Below are positions 32,791-43,244 of a stretch of DNA of 43,328 nucleotides, in pieces (the first letter of the stretch is position 1; each line of letters starts with the position of its first letter). Both the position numbers and the translations under genes were made by a program. The stretch is taken from contig JAFUPV010000007.1 in the NCBI GenBank assembly GCA_017472605.1, positions 1 to 43,328 of the forward strand, read 5' to 3'. The DNA is from Lachnospiraceae bacterium (GTDB lineage Bacteria; Bacillota; Clostridia; Lachnospirales; Lachnospiraceae). The notes under the pieces are model-generated. The model ran no database searches. It saw only the letters and a program-made list of their open reading frames with translations, and was not told where the DNA came from.

Positions 32791-33285
32791 ATGATCATTT
32801 TAATTTGTGGAAAAATCTGCAGCGGAAAAACATGGTACACAAATCAGCTTCTGAAAACACATCGTGCCATCTGCTTATCCTGTGATGAGCTGATGCTGAC
32901 GCTGAACAGCAGCGGTCTGTTTGGCGACAAACATGATGAGATTGCATCCAGAGTGCAGCAGTATCTTCTGAAGAAAGCGGAGGAGCTGACAGCGCTGGAT
33001 GTGGATGTAATCCTTGAGTGGGGATTCTGGACAAGAGAAGGAAGAAAGCAGATGAGGGAATATTTTCAGGAGAAAGGAATTCCCTGTCAGTGGCATTATC
33101 TTGACATCAGTGAGGAAGACTGGATGGCGAATATTGAGCAGCGGAATGAGGAAATTCTGGCTGGAAGAACCGATGCTTATTTCATGGATGAAGGGCTGAT
33201 GGAGAAGCTGAAACGCCTGTTTGAAGAACCGGACAGGGACGAGATGGATGTCTGGTATCCGGTCCGCAGAGAGAAGATAAAGTAG
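32791..33285 (+). CDS. P-loop kinase-like ATPase (AAA_33 / zeta-toxin-like)
   Basis: A 164-residue nucleotide-binding protein. Walker A GKICSGKTW lies at residues 7-15 and LSCDELML holds the catalytic or base Asp. VDVILEWGFWTREGR has the Walker B-like strand and an Arg-rich lid follows. It resembles AAA_33 kinases (phosphotransferases for small molecules or nucleotides, including zeta-like proteins); the substrate is unknown. The frame is open further upstream through the repeats, but AAAGGA is 10 bases before ATG 32791 and the protein fold begins there. It has its own promoter with the 77-bp repeat array as leader. Confidence 0.85.
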   Translation: MIILICGKICSGKTWYTNQLLKTHRAICLSCDELMLTLNSSGLFGDKHDEIASRVQQYLLKKAEELTALDVDVILEWGFWTREGRKQMREYFQEKGIPCQWHYLDISEEDWMANIEQRNEEILAGRTDAYFMDEGLMEKLKRLFEEPDRDEMDVWYPVRREKIK

Positions 33286-33359
33286 GAAGAATATAGTATC
33301 CCGGGAACAGAGCGGATGGGGATACAGCATGGAATGAGTGGGAAGGATGGAAAACGGAG

Positions 33360-34448
33360 ATGGATGAACAGACAAAGGCTCAGCTATTCAGACGTAATGA
33401 GCAGATTATTGAAGCGGTGAAAAAGAAAGCACAGATTGTGTGTCCGGGAGCAGTGGATCTGATTGCCATAGCCGGTTCCTTTGCAAACGGCGATTACTGG
33501 GAAAAATCCGATCTGGATCTGCTGATTGTGATTAACAGCGGGGAAGGATGGAAAATCGGTACCTGTTTTATCCTGGGGGATGTTGCCCATGACATTTACT
33601 GCCATACATGGGAATGTCTGGAGCAGATGGCCGAGTACCGGGATCCACATGTAATTAAGCTGGTTTCCGTTGAGATGGTCTACTGTGCCAGTGATGCCGT
33701 GCGCATGCGTTATGAGAAACTGAAGGAGAAGATGCGAAAGACGCTGGCAAAGCCTCTTTGCAGCGAAGATTTGCCGAAAATCAGAGCGCACTATGACCAG
33801 GCGTTGCAGTATTTCGCAAAAATGAGTCTGGCAGAATCCTTTGGCCCCTGCAAGTATGTGTCGGCTGGTGTGCTGGTTGAGTTGGAGTCGGTACTGTATC
33901 TGCTGAATAAGAGCTATATTGCGCATGGAATCAAAGGGATCCCCAGTGAAATCTGCGGACTGGAACGCCTGCCTGAATTGTTTGAAGTGCGGTATCAGGC
34001 ACTGATTCAGGCGGATTCGATGGAGTCGGCACAAAGGGCGGCACGGGATCTGCTGAGAGCGGTGGATGCGCTGCTGAAACAGGTGGAGTCAGAATTAAAT
34101 TTCAAACAGGAAGCGACAGCAGATGCGCTTCGCGGTACCTACGAGGAAATTTTCTCCAACTGGAGAAATAAAATGAATTACGCGGCAAAGAATCAGGACC
34201 GGTATCTGGCCTTTATGAGTACAGCCAGCTGCCAGGCAATGTACGATGAGCTGCAGGAAGCGATTGATATGCCGGTTCATGATCTGTTTGCCGGGTTTGA
34301 CGGGAAGGATCTGGATGCGGCAGAGGTAAATTTTGTTTGCGTCATGGAGGAATATCGGAAGCTGTATCAGGCGGCAGGGCTGGAGGTCAGCAGATTTGAC
34401 ACCGTGGAAGAATTTGCTGCGTGGTATCTGGAAGAAACCAAATCATAA
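33360..34448 (+). CDS. Nucleotidyltransferase-domain protein
   Basis: A 362-residue cytoplasmic protein with an N-terminal DNA-polymerase-beta-type nucleotidyltransferase domain. GSFANGDYWEKSDLDLLIV (residues 37-55) has the GS(x)nG motif and the DxD metal pair. Beyond about residue 130 the protein is mostly helical, with a segment like the C-terminal helical domain of aminoglycoside adenylyltransferases (ALQYFAKMSLAESFGPCKYV). It may adenylylate a small molecule, but a resistance role is not supported by context. The start ATG 33360 has GGAG just upstream; no strong alternative. It is 74 bases from the kinase gene, possibly in the same transcript. Confidence 0.85.
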   Translation: MDEQTKAQLFRRNEQIIEAVKKKAQIVCPGAVDLIAIAGSFANGDYWEKSDLDLLIVINSGEGWKIGTCFILGDVAHDIYCHTWECLEQMAEYRDPHVIKLVSVEMVYCASDAVRMRYEKLKEKMRKTLAKPLCSEDLPKIRAHYDQALQYFAKMSLAESFGPCKYVSAGVLVELESVLYLLNKSYIAHGIKGIPSEICGLERLPELFEVRYQALIQADSMESAQRAARDLLRAVDALLKQVESELNFKQEATADALRGTYEEIFSNWRNKMNYAAKNQDRYLAFMSTASCQAMYDELQEAIDMPVHDLFAGFDGKDLDAAEVNFVCVMEEYRKLYQAAGLEVSRFDTVEEFAAWYLEETKS

Positions 34449-34515
34449 TTCGGAAATCTGTGGCTGCAGTGGCAGGTTCGTATGTGTCTGGTCAGATCAT
34501 ATAATAGGATCATCA

Positions 34516-34728
34516 TGGATAGAGAAAGAAACAATATCAATTGTGTTGGGTCTGTTTGCTTCAAAGACCGTGACGTTGGAGAAAGCAGCAGAACTTACAG
34601 GAAAAAGTGTGTGGGATTTTATGGACTTATTGCAGCAGCTTGGAATAACATGGGGAGAATATACGGAGGAAGAATTAAGTTTCGATGAGAGGTCATTCAA
34701 TCGGTTATTAGGAGAGGATTATGAGTGA
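34516..34728 (+). pseudogene. UPF0175-type antitoxin remnant (N-terminally truncated)
   Basis: A frame with no ATG reads ISIVLGLFASKTVTLEKAAELT, then GKSVWDFMDLLQQLGITWGEY and an acidic end. This resembles the ribbon-helix / HTH-like UPF0175 antitoxin family (SLGKAAELAG, FLELLKERGI), lacking the first 25 or so residues. No partner toxin gene is near. The frame continues without a break into the previous gene's 3' region, so it may be decayed or use a non-ATG start. Confidence 0.5.
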
Positions 34729-34737
34729 ACGGAGCAG

Positions 34738-34804
34738 GCACGCATTGAAAAAGTCGGCATTTTCAGAAAAGAATGCTTGACATATTTTCAATGCGTGCTA
34801 TAAT
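34738..34804 (+). promoter_or_regulatory. Promoter of the metal operon with a 14-bp inverted repeat
   Basis: TTGACA (34777-34782) and TATAAT (34799-34804), 16 bp apart. GCACGCATTGAAAA (34738-34751) and TTTTCAATGCGTGC (34785-34798) are exact complements; the right arm fills the promoter spacer from its third base to its end. A smaller stem (GCATTTT/AAAAGAATGC) lies between them. Confidence 0.85.
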
Positions 34805-34813
34805 AAATTTAAA

Positions 34814-34835
34814 CATATGAATAATTGTTCATATG
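34814..34835 (+). promoter_or_regulatory. ArsR/CadC-type operator
   Basis: CATATGAA-TAATTG-TTCATATG is a perfect 8-6-8 dyad, resembling the operators of SmtB/CadC repressors (ATGAA...TTCAT). It lies just downstream of the -10 box, where a bound repressor would block transcription. The likely ligand-responsive repressor is the ArsR gene at the end of the operon. Confidence 0.82.
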
Positions 34836-34862
34836 AATGGACGAGGAAAGGTTGGTAAGGAC

Positions 34863-35081
34863 ATGAAAAAGACTTACAAGATTGATGTGGACTGCGCAAA
34901 TTGTGCAAATAAGATGGAGGAAGCAGCGCGCAGAACTGCCGGCGTTGCCAATGCGGTTGTGAATTTCATGACACTGAAGATGTCAGTTGAATTTGAGGAA
35001 GGAGCAGATCCAAAGGCAGTGATGCAGGATGTGCTGAAAAACTGTAAGAAAGTGGAAAGCGACTGCGAGATTTTCCTGTAA
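34863..35081 (+). CDS. Free heavy-metal-associated (HMA) domain protein
   Basis: A 72-residue ferredoxin-like metal-binding protein (CopZ-like fold). MKKTYKIDVDCANCANKMEE contains the CxxC pair (CANC) and the rest has the expected beta-alpha-beta pattern. ATG 34863 is preferred over 34833 because AAGG stands before it and the upstream start falls in the operator. The next gene encodes the ATPase lacking an N-terminal HMA domain, so this is probably its detached metal-delivery domain. The motif with D before the first Cys fits a Zn/Cd partner better than copper, as does the CadC-like repressor. Confidence 0.85.
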   Translation: MKKTYKIDVDCANCANKMEEAARRTAGVANAVVNFMTLKMSVEFEEGADPKAVMQDVLKNCKKVESDCEIFL

Positions 35082-35118
35082 AGCGGTGGGGAGAAGCAGT
35101 TTGCTGTTTTCGTAAATT

Positions 35119-35147
35119 CTGAAAGCCGGAAACACTCCGGCTTTCAG
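35119..35147 (+). promoter_or_regulatory. Strong intercistronic hairpin without T-tract
   Basis: CTGAAAGCCGGA and TCCGGCTTTCAG (12-bp perfect stem, loop AACAC) lie between the HMA and ATPase genes. It lacks the T-run of a terminator, so RNA processing or stability control is more likely. Confidence 0.75.
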
Positions 35148-35177
35148 CAATCAGGCAGAAGTTCGGAGGGAATGGGT

Positions 35178-37052
35178 ATGAATAAAAAACAGAAAAAGGT
35201 TCTGATGCGGATTGTGGCTGCCGCTGGGCTGATGATTGTGCTGAGTCTTGTGCCAATTTCAATTGACTGGCTTCGTGCGGCTCTTTTCATGGTTCCATAT
35301 CTGATTATTGGCTATGATATTCTTCGGAAGGCGTGGAAGGGAATTTTGAATCGCCAGGTGTTTGATGAAAATTTCCTGATGGCAGTGGCAACTGTTGGAG
35401 CGATTCTTCTTGGTGAGTATACGGAAGGCGTTGCAGTTATGCTGTTCTATCAGATCGGTGAGCTGTTCCAGAGCTATGCGGTGGGAAAGAGCCGCAGAAA
35501 CATCAGCGAGCTGATGGATATTCGCCCGGATTACGCCAATGTGGAAACAGAAAGCGGAGACCTTGAATCGTTGGATCCGGATGAGGTTGAAATCGGAACG
35601 GTTATCGTTGTAAAGCCGGGTGAAAAAATTCCGATTGATGGTGTCATTGTGGAAGGCCGGACTACTCTGAATACCAGTGCGCTGACCGGCGAAAGCGTTC
35701 CCCGTGAGGTGGAAGCAGGAGATGAGGTAATCAGCGGCTGCATTAACATGACAGGTCTTCTGAAAATTCGTACAACAAGGGAGTTTGGGGAGTCCACTGT
35801 ATCAAAGATTCTGGAGCTGGTGGAAAATGCGAGCTCCAGAAAGTCGAAATCCGAGAACTTTATTTCCAAATTTGCCCGCTTCTACACGCCGGCTGTCTGC
35901 TATGGAGCGGTTGCTCTTGCAGTTCTTCCCCCGGTTGTCCGGCTGCTGGTTCTGCAGACAACGCCTCAGTGGGGTGAGTGGATTTTCCGCGCCCTGACCT
36001 TTCTTGTAATCAGCTGTCCCTGCGCGCTGGTAATCAGCATTCCGCTGAGCTTCTTTGCCGGAATCGGCGGAGCAGGGAATGCAGGTGTGCTGGTGAAAGG
36101 CTCCAACTATCTGGAGGCGCTGGCAGACACAAAATATGTTGTGTTTGATAAGACCGGAACCATGACAAAAGGTGTTTTTGAAGTCAGCGGCATTCATCAC
36201 AACACGATGCCGGAAGAGAAACTGCTGGAATATGCGGCTCTGGCAGAAAGCTATTCCACCCATCCGATCAGTAAAAGCCTTCGTCAGGCTTACGGAAAAC
36301 CAATCGATAAAAATCGTGTTTCCGATGTAAAGGAAATCAGCGGAAATGGTGTGACAGCGATGGTGGATGGAGCGGCAGTGGCAGCCGGCAATGATAAGCT
36401 GATGAAGAGCCTTGGAATTGCCTATACAGACTGCAGCCATGCCGGAACCATTGTTCATGTGGCTGTGGACGGTGTTTTTGCCGGACATATTCTGATCGCG
36501 GATCAGATGAAGCAAAATGCAAAGGTGTCCATTGCGGCGCTGAAAGAGGTCGGTATCCGCCGCACGGTGATGCTGACCGGTGACCGGACAGAAGCGGCAG
36601 AAGCGGTTGCTGCAGAACTTGGAATTGACGAGGTTTACAGTGAACTTCTCCCGGGAGATAAGGTGGAAAAGGTAGAAGCGCTCCTGGAGAAAAAGAGTGC
36701 GAAAGAAAAGCTGGTGTTTGTAGGAGACGGAATCAACGATGCGCCTGTGCTTTCCAGAGCGGATATCGGTATCGCCATGGGCGCGCTGGGATCGGATGCG
36801 GCCATTGAAGCGGCTGATGTGGTTCTGATGGACGACGATCCGCTGAAAATCGCAAAAGCAATCAAAATCTCACGGAAATGTATGCGGATTGTATATCAGA
36901 ATATCTATTTTGCAATCGGCGTGAAATTTCTGTGCCTGCTTCTTGGCGCAGTCGGCATTGCAAACATGTGGCTGGCGATTTTCGCGGATGTTGGCGTGAT
37001 GGTTCTGGCTGTTCTCAATGCGATCCGGGCATTGTCGGTGAAGGATCTGTGA
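35178..37052 (+). CDS. Heavy metal-translocating P1B-type ATPase (Zn/Cd exporter type)
   Basis: A 624-residue membrane pump exporting Zn2+/Cd2+ or similar. ATG 35178 is used (GGAGGG 7 bases upstream; ATG 35172 is too close). The order is: membrane helices, phosphatase/actuator motif TGESVP, the metal-site helix SCPCALVIS with CPC, phosphorylation site DKTGTMTKG, THPISKS (HP motif), and GDGINDAPVLSRADIGIAMG. An N-terminal HMA domain is absent and present separately upstream. The CPC plus CadC-like regulator suggests the ZntA/CadA group; copper transporters can also have CPC, so specificity is inferred. Confidence 0.93.
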   Translation: MNKKQKKVLMRIVAAAGLMIVLSLVPISIDWLRAALFMVPYLIIGYDILRKAWKGILNRQVFDENFLMAVATVGAILLGEYTEGVAVMLFYQIGELFQSYAVGKSRRNISELMDIRPDYANVETESGDLESLDPDEVEIGTVIVVKPGEKIPIDGVIVEGRTTLNTSALTGESVPREVEAGDEVISGCINMTGLLKIRTTREFGESTVSKILELVENASSRKSKSENFISKFARFYTPAVCYGAVALAVLPPVVRLLVLQTTPQWGEWIFRALTFLVISCPCALVISIPLSFFAGIGGAGNAGVLVKGSNYLEALADTKYVVFDKTGTMTKGVFEVSGIHHNTMPEEKLLEYAALAESYSTHPISKSLRQAYGKPIDKNRVSDVKEISGNGVTAMVDGAAVAAGNDKLMKSLGIAYTDCSHAGTIVHVAVDGVFAGHILIADQMKQNAKVSIAALKEVGIRRTVMLTGDRTEAAEAVAAELGIDEVYSELLPGDKVEKVEALLEKKSAKEKLVFVGDGINDAPVLSRADIGIAMGALGSDAAIEAADVVLMDDDPLKIAKAIKISRKCMRIVYQNIYFAIGVKFLCLLLGAVGIANMWLAIFADVGVMVLAVLNAIRALSVKDL

Positions 37053-37084
37053 TTCGGGTGAAAAAAGAAGGGTAGGAGATGTTT

Positions 37085-37453
37085 GTGAAGAAACTGGAAC
37101 TTGAATGCTGTGATGCGCAGGAAATTCATCCTGGTCTGCTGAAGGAGATCAATGAAAAAATGCCTCAGGAGGAGGAACTTTATGATCTGGCGGAATTGTT
37201 TAAAATCTTTGGCGATTCCACCAGAATACGGATTCTTTTTGTCCTGTTTGAGGCAGAGGTATGTGTCTGCGATCTGGCGGAAACGCTGAACATGACCCAG
37301 TCTGCGGTATCCCATCAGCTGCGGATTCTGAAGCAGAATAAGCTGGTGAAGAGCAGGAGAGAGGGAAAATCCATTTTCTATTCACTGGCAGATGAACATG
37401 TCCGAATGATCATTGATCAGGGAATGGATCATGTCAGAGAGGACGGGGAATAG
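37085..37453 (+). CDS. ArsR-family metal-responsive repressor (CadC/SmtB-like)
   Basis: A 122-residue winged-helix repressor. The ORF can start at ATG 37079, but the ribosome site TAGGAG touches it, while GTG 37085 has a 6-base gap. Metal ligands are visible: Cys8-Cys9 at the N terminus and CVC (Cys60, Cys62) in the helix ELEVCVCDLAE position used by CadC. The last helix has Asp/His residues (DEHVRMIIDQGMDH) like the alpha5 zinc site of SmtB. The recognition helix is MTQSAVSHQLRILKQ. It likely binds the dyad at 34814 and is released by metal. It ends the operon. Confidence 0.93.
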   Translation: MKKLELECCDAQEIHPGLLKEINEKMPQEEELYDLAELFKIFGDSTRIRILFVLFEAEVCVCDLAETLNMTQSAVSHQLRILKQNKLVKSRREGKSIFYSLADEHVRMIIDQGMDHVREDGE

Positions 37454-37497
37454 AGGGAATCAGGAAGTTTGATTCGGTCTGATGGATAGACAACGGG

Positions 37498-37542
37498 AAA
37501 GCCCGCATCTTTTGCAGGAATTGCACAGGATGCGGACTTTTT
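37498..37542 (+). terminator. Rho-independent terminator of the metal operon
   Basis: AAAGCCCGCATC pairs with GATGCGGACTTT (one mismatch) around an 18-nt loop; a T run follows. Confidence 0.8.
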
Positions 37543-37610
37543 ATATGGCTTTCATAAATGATTACAAATAAAGAAAAAGAATCTTTTTTGCGCCGATATG
37601 GTGTGGAAAA

Positions 37611-38576
37611 TTATTCAGCGGCAGCTGCGTGCAGTTCCTTCTCAAAGGAAGCCACAGGCACACCCAGCTGTTTTGCAGCCTGTTCGGCGGTGAGCAGTTC
37701 CTGCTGAACCAGCTGAACTAACAGAGAGATGGTGGTGCTTTCGGTATTCTTTTTCACAGCTTCAGCAACCGCCTTCTGCTTAATCTCTTCTACTTCTGGT
37801 GCCATCAGTCGAAGTAATGCTTCACACATAGTTCCACCTGCTTTCTTCAATCTTTCAAAAATTTCCGGATTAGCATCCATGACGACACTGAGCATTGCGT
37901 CTGCATGGATGCGGTCATCGCTGTCTGTCAGCTGGTTGGCAGCTTCGACAAGGGTGCGGGCGGTTTTCACCTCAAGCTTTCGCGTCAGCGATGTCAGCCA
38001 GAGATGTTTGCCCGGATCCAGTTCCCGGATCACGATGACCTGTGTTGCAAACACCACGTTTCTCTTAACATAGTATACGCCGGGATACTTCTCTTCAATC
38101 ACATAGTTATGGTTTCGTAACCAGCGGAAGAATTTGTGCGGTTTCGCCTTTCTGATGAGGGAAATCGTTACATCTTCCACGTGAATCGAATCAACACCGC
38201 GCTCCCCGTTGGACTTAAAGAGGCAGGCATTGCCAAGGGTCTTGAAGTATGTATCCACGGACAGAGAATCGTCCGGGGACTTGTACTCCACAATGTTATA
38301 CTTGCGGAATAGCTTGCCAAGCTCGTTGTGGATTACGGAGTCATCCGATTCTTTTGTTACGAGTAAGTCGATCTGCAGCGGCTTTCTGGTCAGGTTGTAC
38401 TCCTGCTGGTAATGGAGCGCATTCTTGCAGTGCTTCATCTCCAGGCGAAAGGTGGAGCAGAATCCCGGGTGCCACTGAACCGCGGGAACATCAACTCCAG
38501 GAACCGGCTGATCGGTATCGTTCATCGGTCTGCCGGCAGCGACAGGCGCGATGACTTCTGCGAATTCTTCTTTCAT
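37611..38576 (-). CDS. Rpn-like (PD-(D/E)XK) protein of unknown function
   Basis: About 321 residues. I use ATG 38576 because GTGAGG precedes it by 5 bases; the frame is open to 38600. The core LQIDLLVTKE and FRKYNIVEYKSPDDSL have the spacing of a restriction-like fold, Asp then ExK, and YFKTLGNACLFK follows. A helical tail (EEIKQKAVAEAVKKNT) is typical of Rpn-like proteins, and the last 40 residues contain a helix-turn-helix-like AEQAAKQLGVPVASF. Related proteins are widespread multi-copy genes of Lachnospiraceae, so nuclease activity is inferred. It has its own promoter and an unusual dyad in a long leader (38577-38820). Confidence 0.75.
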   Translation of the reverse strand: MKEEFAEVIAPVAAGRPMNDTDQPVPGVDVPAVQWHPGFCSTFRLEMKHCKNALHYQQEYNLTRKPLQIDLLVTKESDDSVIHNELGKLFRKYNIVEYKSPDDSLSVDTYFKTLGNACLFKSNGERGVDSIHVEDVTISLIRKAKPHKFFRWLRNHNYVIEEKYPGVYYVKRNVVFATQVIVIRELDPGKHLWLTSLTRKLEVKTARTLVEAANQLTDSDDRIHADAMLSVVMDANPEIFERLKKAGGTMCEALLRLMAPEVEEIKQKAVAEAVKKNTESTTISLLVQLVQQELLTAEQAAKQLGVPVASFEKELHAAAAE

Positions 38577-38787
38577 TTCATCCTCACTTCCCTGTTTCAT
38601 GCAATTCGGATAGGTTTTCTTTCATAAAAGCTTTGGTACAGAAAGGAATTTGGTTCATTCCTCTTTCTCTTAGTGAAATTCTCTCCTCCCACAGGGAATT
38701 AATTCGGATTGTTTCTACATCCTGGCGGACTTTCTCATCTGTAAACACCCATCACAGAATCTGTGATGTGCTGGGACCTCCTTTTTG

Positions 38788-38818
38788 GCAAATGAAAGCA
38801 AACGTTTTTTTCATTTGC
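38788..38818 (-). promoter_or_regulatory. Large dyad operator or hairpin in the leader of the Rpn-like gene
   Basis: GCAAATGAAA (38788-38797) and TTTCATTTGC (38809-38818) are exact complements and share their centre with AAACGTTT. It lies just after the promoter, at about +5 to +35. A LacI/CcpA-like repressor site or an RNA hairpin is possible. Confidence 0.6.
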
Positions 38819-38824
38819 ATCTTC

Positions 38825-38853
38825 AGTATACTGCTTCATCGCGTAAATTGCAA
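38825..38853 (-). promoter_or_regulatory. Promoter of the Rpn-like gene
   Basis: On the reverse strand TTGCAA (38853-38848), 17 bp, TATACT (38830-38825). The leader of about 240 bases contains an AAGGAGG at about 38780 with no start codon following, and a CATCACAG-AAT-CTGTGATG hairpin (38750-38768). Confidence 0.65.
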
Positions 38854-38948
38854 GCGCGGAACGGGAAATGGTACAATGTGTACAGAAAGTGTAAACCAAT
38901 CCGACCGGGCATGCCACGGGCACGTTTGTTGGAATGAATAGACAACGA

Positions 38949-38979
38949 AGGACAACCATCGAGTGAAGATGGTTGTCCT
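38949..38979 (-). terminator. Hairpin downstream of the LacI gene
   Basis: AGGACAACCATC and GATGGTTGTCCT form a perfect 12-bp stem with a 7-nt loop. It lies about 34 bases after the regulator's stop codon; the T-tract is weak, so the terminator call is provisional. Confidence 0.55.
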
Positions 38980-39012
38980 GAAAATATGAAACATGGTGTT
39001 ATGAAAATCAAA

Positions 39013-40044
39013 TCATTCGTCAGGACCAATCTGCCGGGTAGAATTGCGCAGAATCAGTTTCGGTGAAATGACAGCTTCGATATGCTGCGTATTGTTTTTG
39101 CTGTTAATTAAATCAAACATAATCTTCGCGGATTGCTTGCCAATCTTATAGGGGAGGATATCGACCGTTGTCAGGGTGGGGAATGTCATATCCGAATATT
39201 CATTGTTATCATAACCAATAACAGAAAGATCCTCCGGAATCCGCAGATTATATTTTGAAATCGCAGAGTACACGCCATAAGCAACATAATCACTGAAACA
39301 GAAAATCGCTGTGGCGCTTGGATGATGAAGATCGCTTTGCTGCTCCAGCCAGTTTCTGGTCACCTTATAGCCGCCGGTTCTTGTACTGTCGCATTCCAGA
39401 ATCTGTACCGATGATTCAGCCAGGTTCTGTTCCTTTAAATAGGCCATAAAACCGTTATAGCGGTCCTGGGCAGAAGAGATGTACATCGGTGCGGATATGT
39501 ACAGAAAGCTGCGGTGACCAAGCTGATATAAATGCTGGGCCGCCAGATAGCCGCCTTCAAAGTCATTGCTCTGCACAAAATTGGCAGAGAGTCCGGGAAA
39601 TTTACGCTGCAGGATAACATAGGGAACATTGGCGTTCTCCAATTGGGTGTGAGACTGGGTATTTTTCATGCCGGGAACCAGAAAGATACCATCTACACCG
39701 TGGTCAAGCATGTTACTGAGCACAGCGCTTTCCTCATCCGGGTTTCCGTTTGAGTTTCCGAGCATGAGTGTATAGCTTGTTCTTGTGCAGATTTCTTCAA
39801 TTCCTTTATACATATATGAGAAAACCGGGTTGCAGATATCCGGAACAACGATGCCAAGCATCATTGATTTTGTGGTCTTCAGATAGCTGGCTGCCAGGTT
39901 TTTTCGATAACCGAGGCGGGCAGCGGTTTCTTTTACAAGGTTGGTGGTTTCCTGACCGATATCCGGCATGTCGCGAAGCGCACGGGAAACCGTATTAACC
40001 GAGACGTTTAATTCTTCGGCAATGTCTTTCAGTGTGATGGGCAC
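39013..40044 (-). CDS. LacI-family sugar-responsive repressor
   Basis: A 343-residue regulator. The helix-turn-helix MPITLKDIAEELNVSVNTVS at the N terminus and the hinge helix (RKNLAASYLK) are typical. The periplasmic-binding-like core shows LGIVVPDICNPVFSYMYKGIE, GVDGIFLVPG and FSDYVAYGVYSAI. The start is GTG 40044, with GGAGG 8 bases upstream. It is divergent from an isomerase and arabinofuranosidase cluster, which it probably represses in the absence of a pentose or arabino-oligosaccharide. ATTAACG-centred dyads stand just after the -10 of the isomerase promoter and before the arabinofuranosidase gene. Confidence 0.93.
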   Translation of the reverse strand: MPITLKDIAEELNVSVNTVSRALRDMPDIGQETTNLVKETAARLGYRKNLAASYLKTTKSMMLGIVVPDICNPVFSYMYKGIEEICTRTSYTLMLGNSNGNPDEESAVLSNMLDHGVDGIFLVPGMKNTQSHTQLENANVPYVILQRKFPGLSANFVQSNDFEGGYLAAQHLYQLGHRSFLYISAPMYISSAQDRYNGFMAYLKEQNLAESSVQILECDSTRTGGYKVTRNWLEQQSDLHHPSATAIFCFSDYVAYGVYSAISKYNLRIPEDLSVIGYDNNEYSDMTFPTLTTVDILPYKIGKQSAKIMFDLINSKNNTQHIEAVISPKLILRNSTRQIGPDE

Positions 40045-40086
40045 GTTACTTTCCTCCAGTATAACATGATTTCATGAATTAGTAAT

Positions 40087-40115
40087 ATTATACAATTGAT
40101 AATCGTCTCTGTCAA
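40087..40115 (-). promoter_or_regulatory. Consensus promoter of the LacI gene
   Basis: On the reverse strand TTGACA (40115-40110), 17 bp, TATAAT (40092-40087): full consensus in both boxes. Confidence 0.9.
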
Positions 40116-40165
40116 AAACAAATGAAGCTTGTATGGAAAAATTTTGAAGACGTATGTTTTAGGTA

Positions 40166-40210
40166 TTGACAAGCAATAGAAATGATGCTATCATTACATT
40201 AACGATAATG
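40166..40210 (+). promoter_or_regulatory. Promoter and LacI-type operator of the sugar operon
   Basis: TTGACA (40166-40171), 17 bp, TATCAT (40189-40194), then CATTAACGATAATG (40197-40210), a near-perfect dyad with central CG covering the expected start of transcription. It is the likely operator for the divergent LacI regulator. Confidence 0.82.
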
Positions 40211-40233
40211 TTACAAAAAAGAGGAGGAAAAGT

Positions 40234-43169
<2,936 letters not shown>

Positions 43170-43244
43170 GACTGGAAAGGAAAGCAGAAAGAAGCAGTCA
43201 TGGCAGACTCATGACCGCAGATGAAGGAAAGGAGATAAGAGAAT

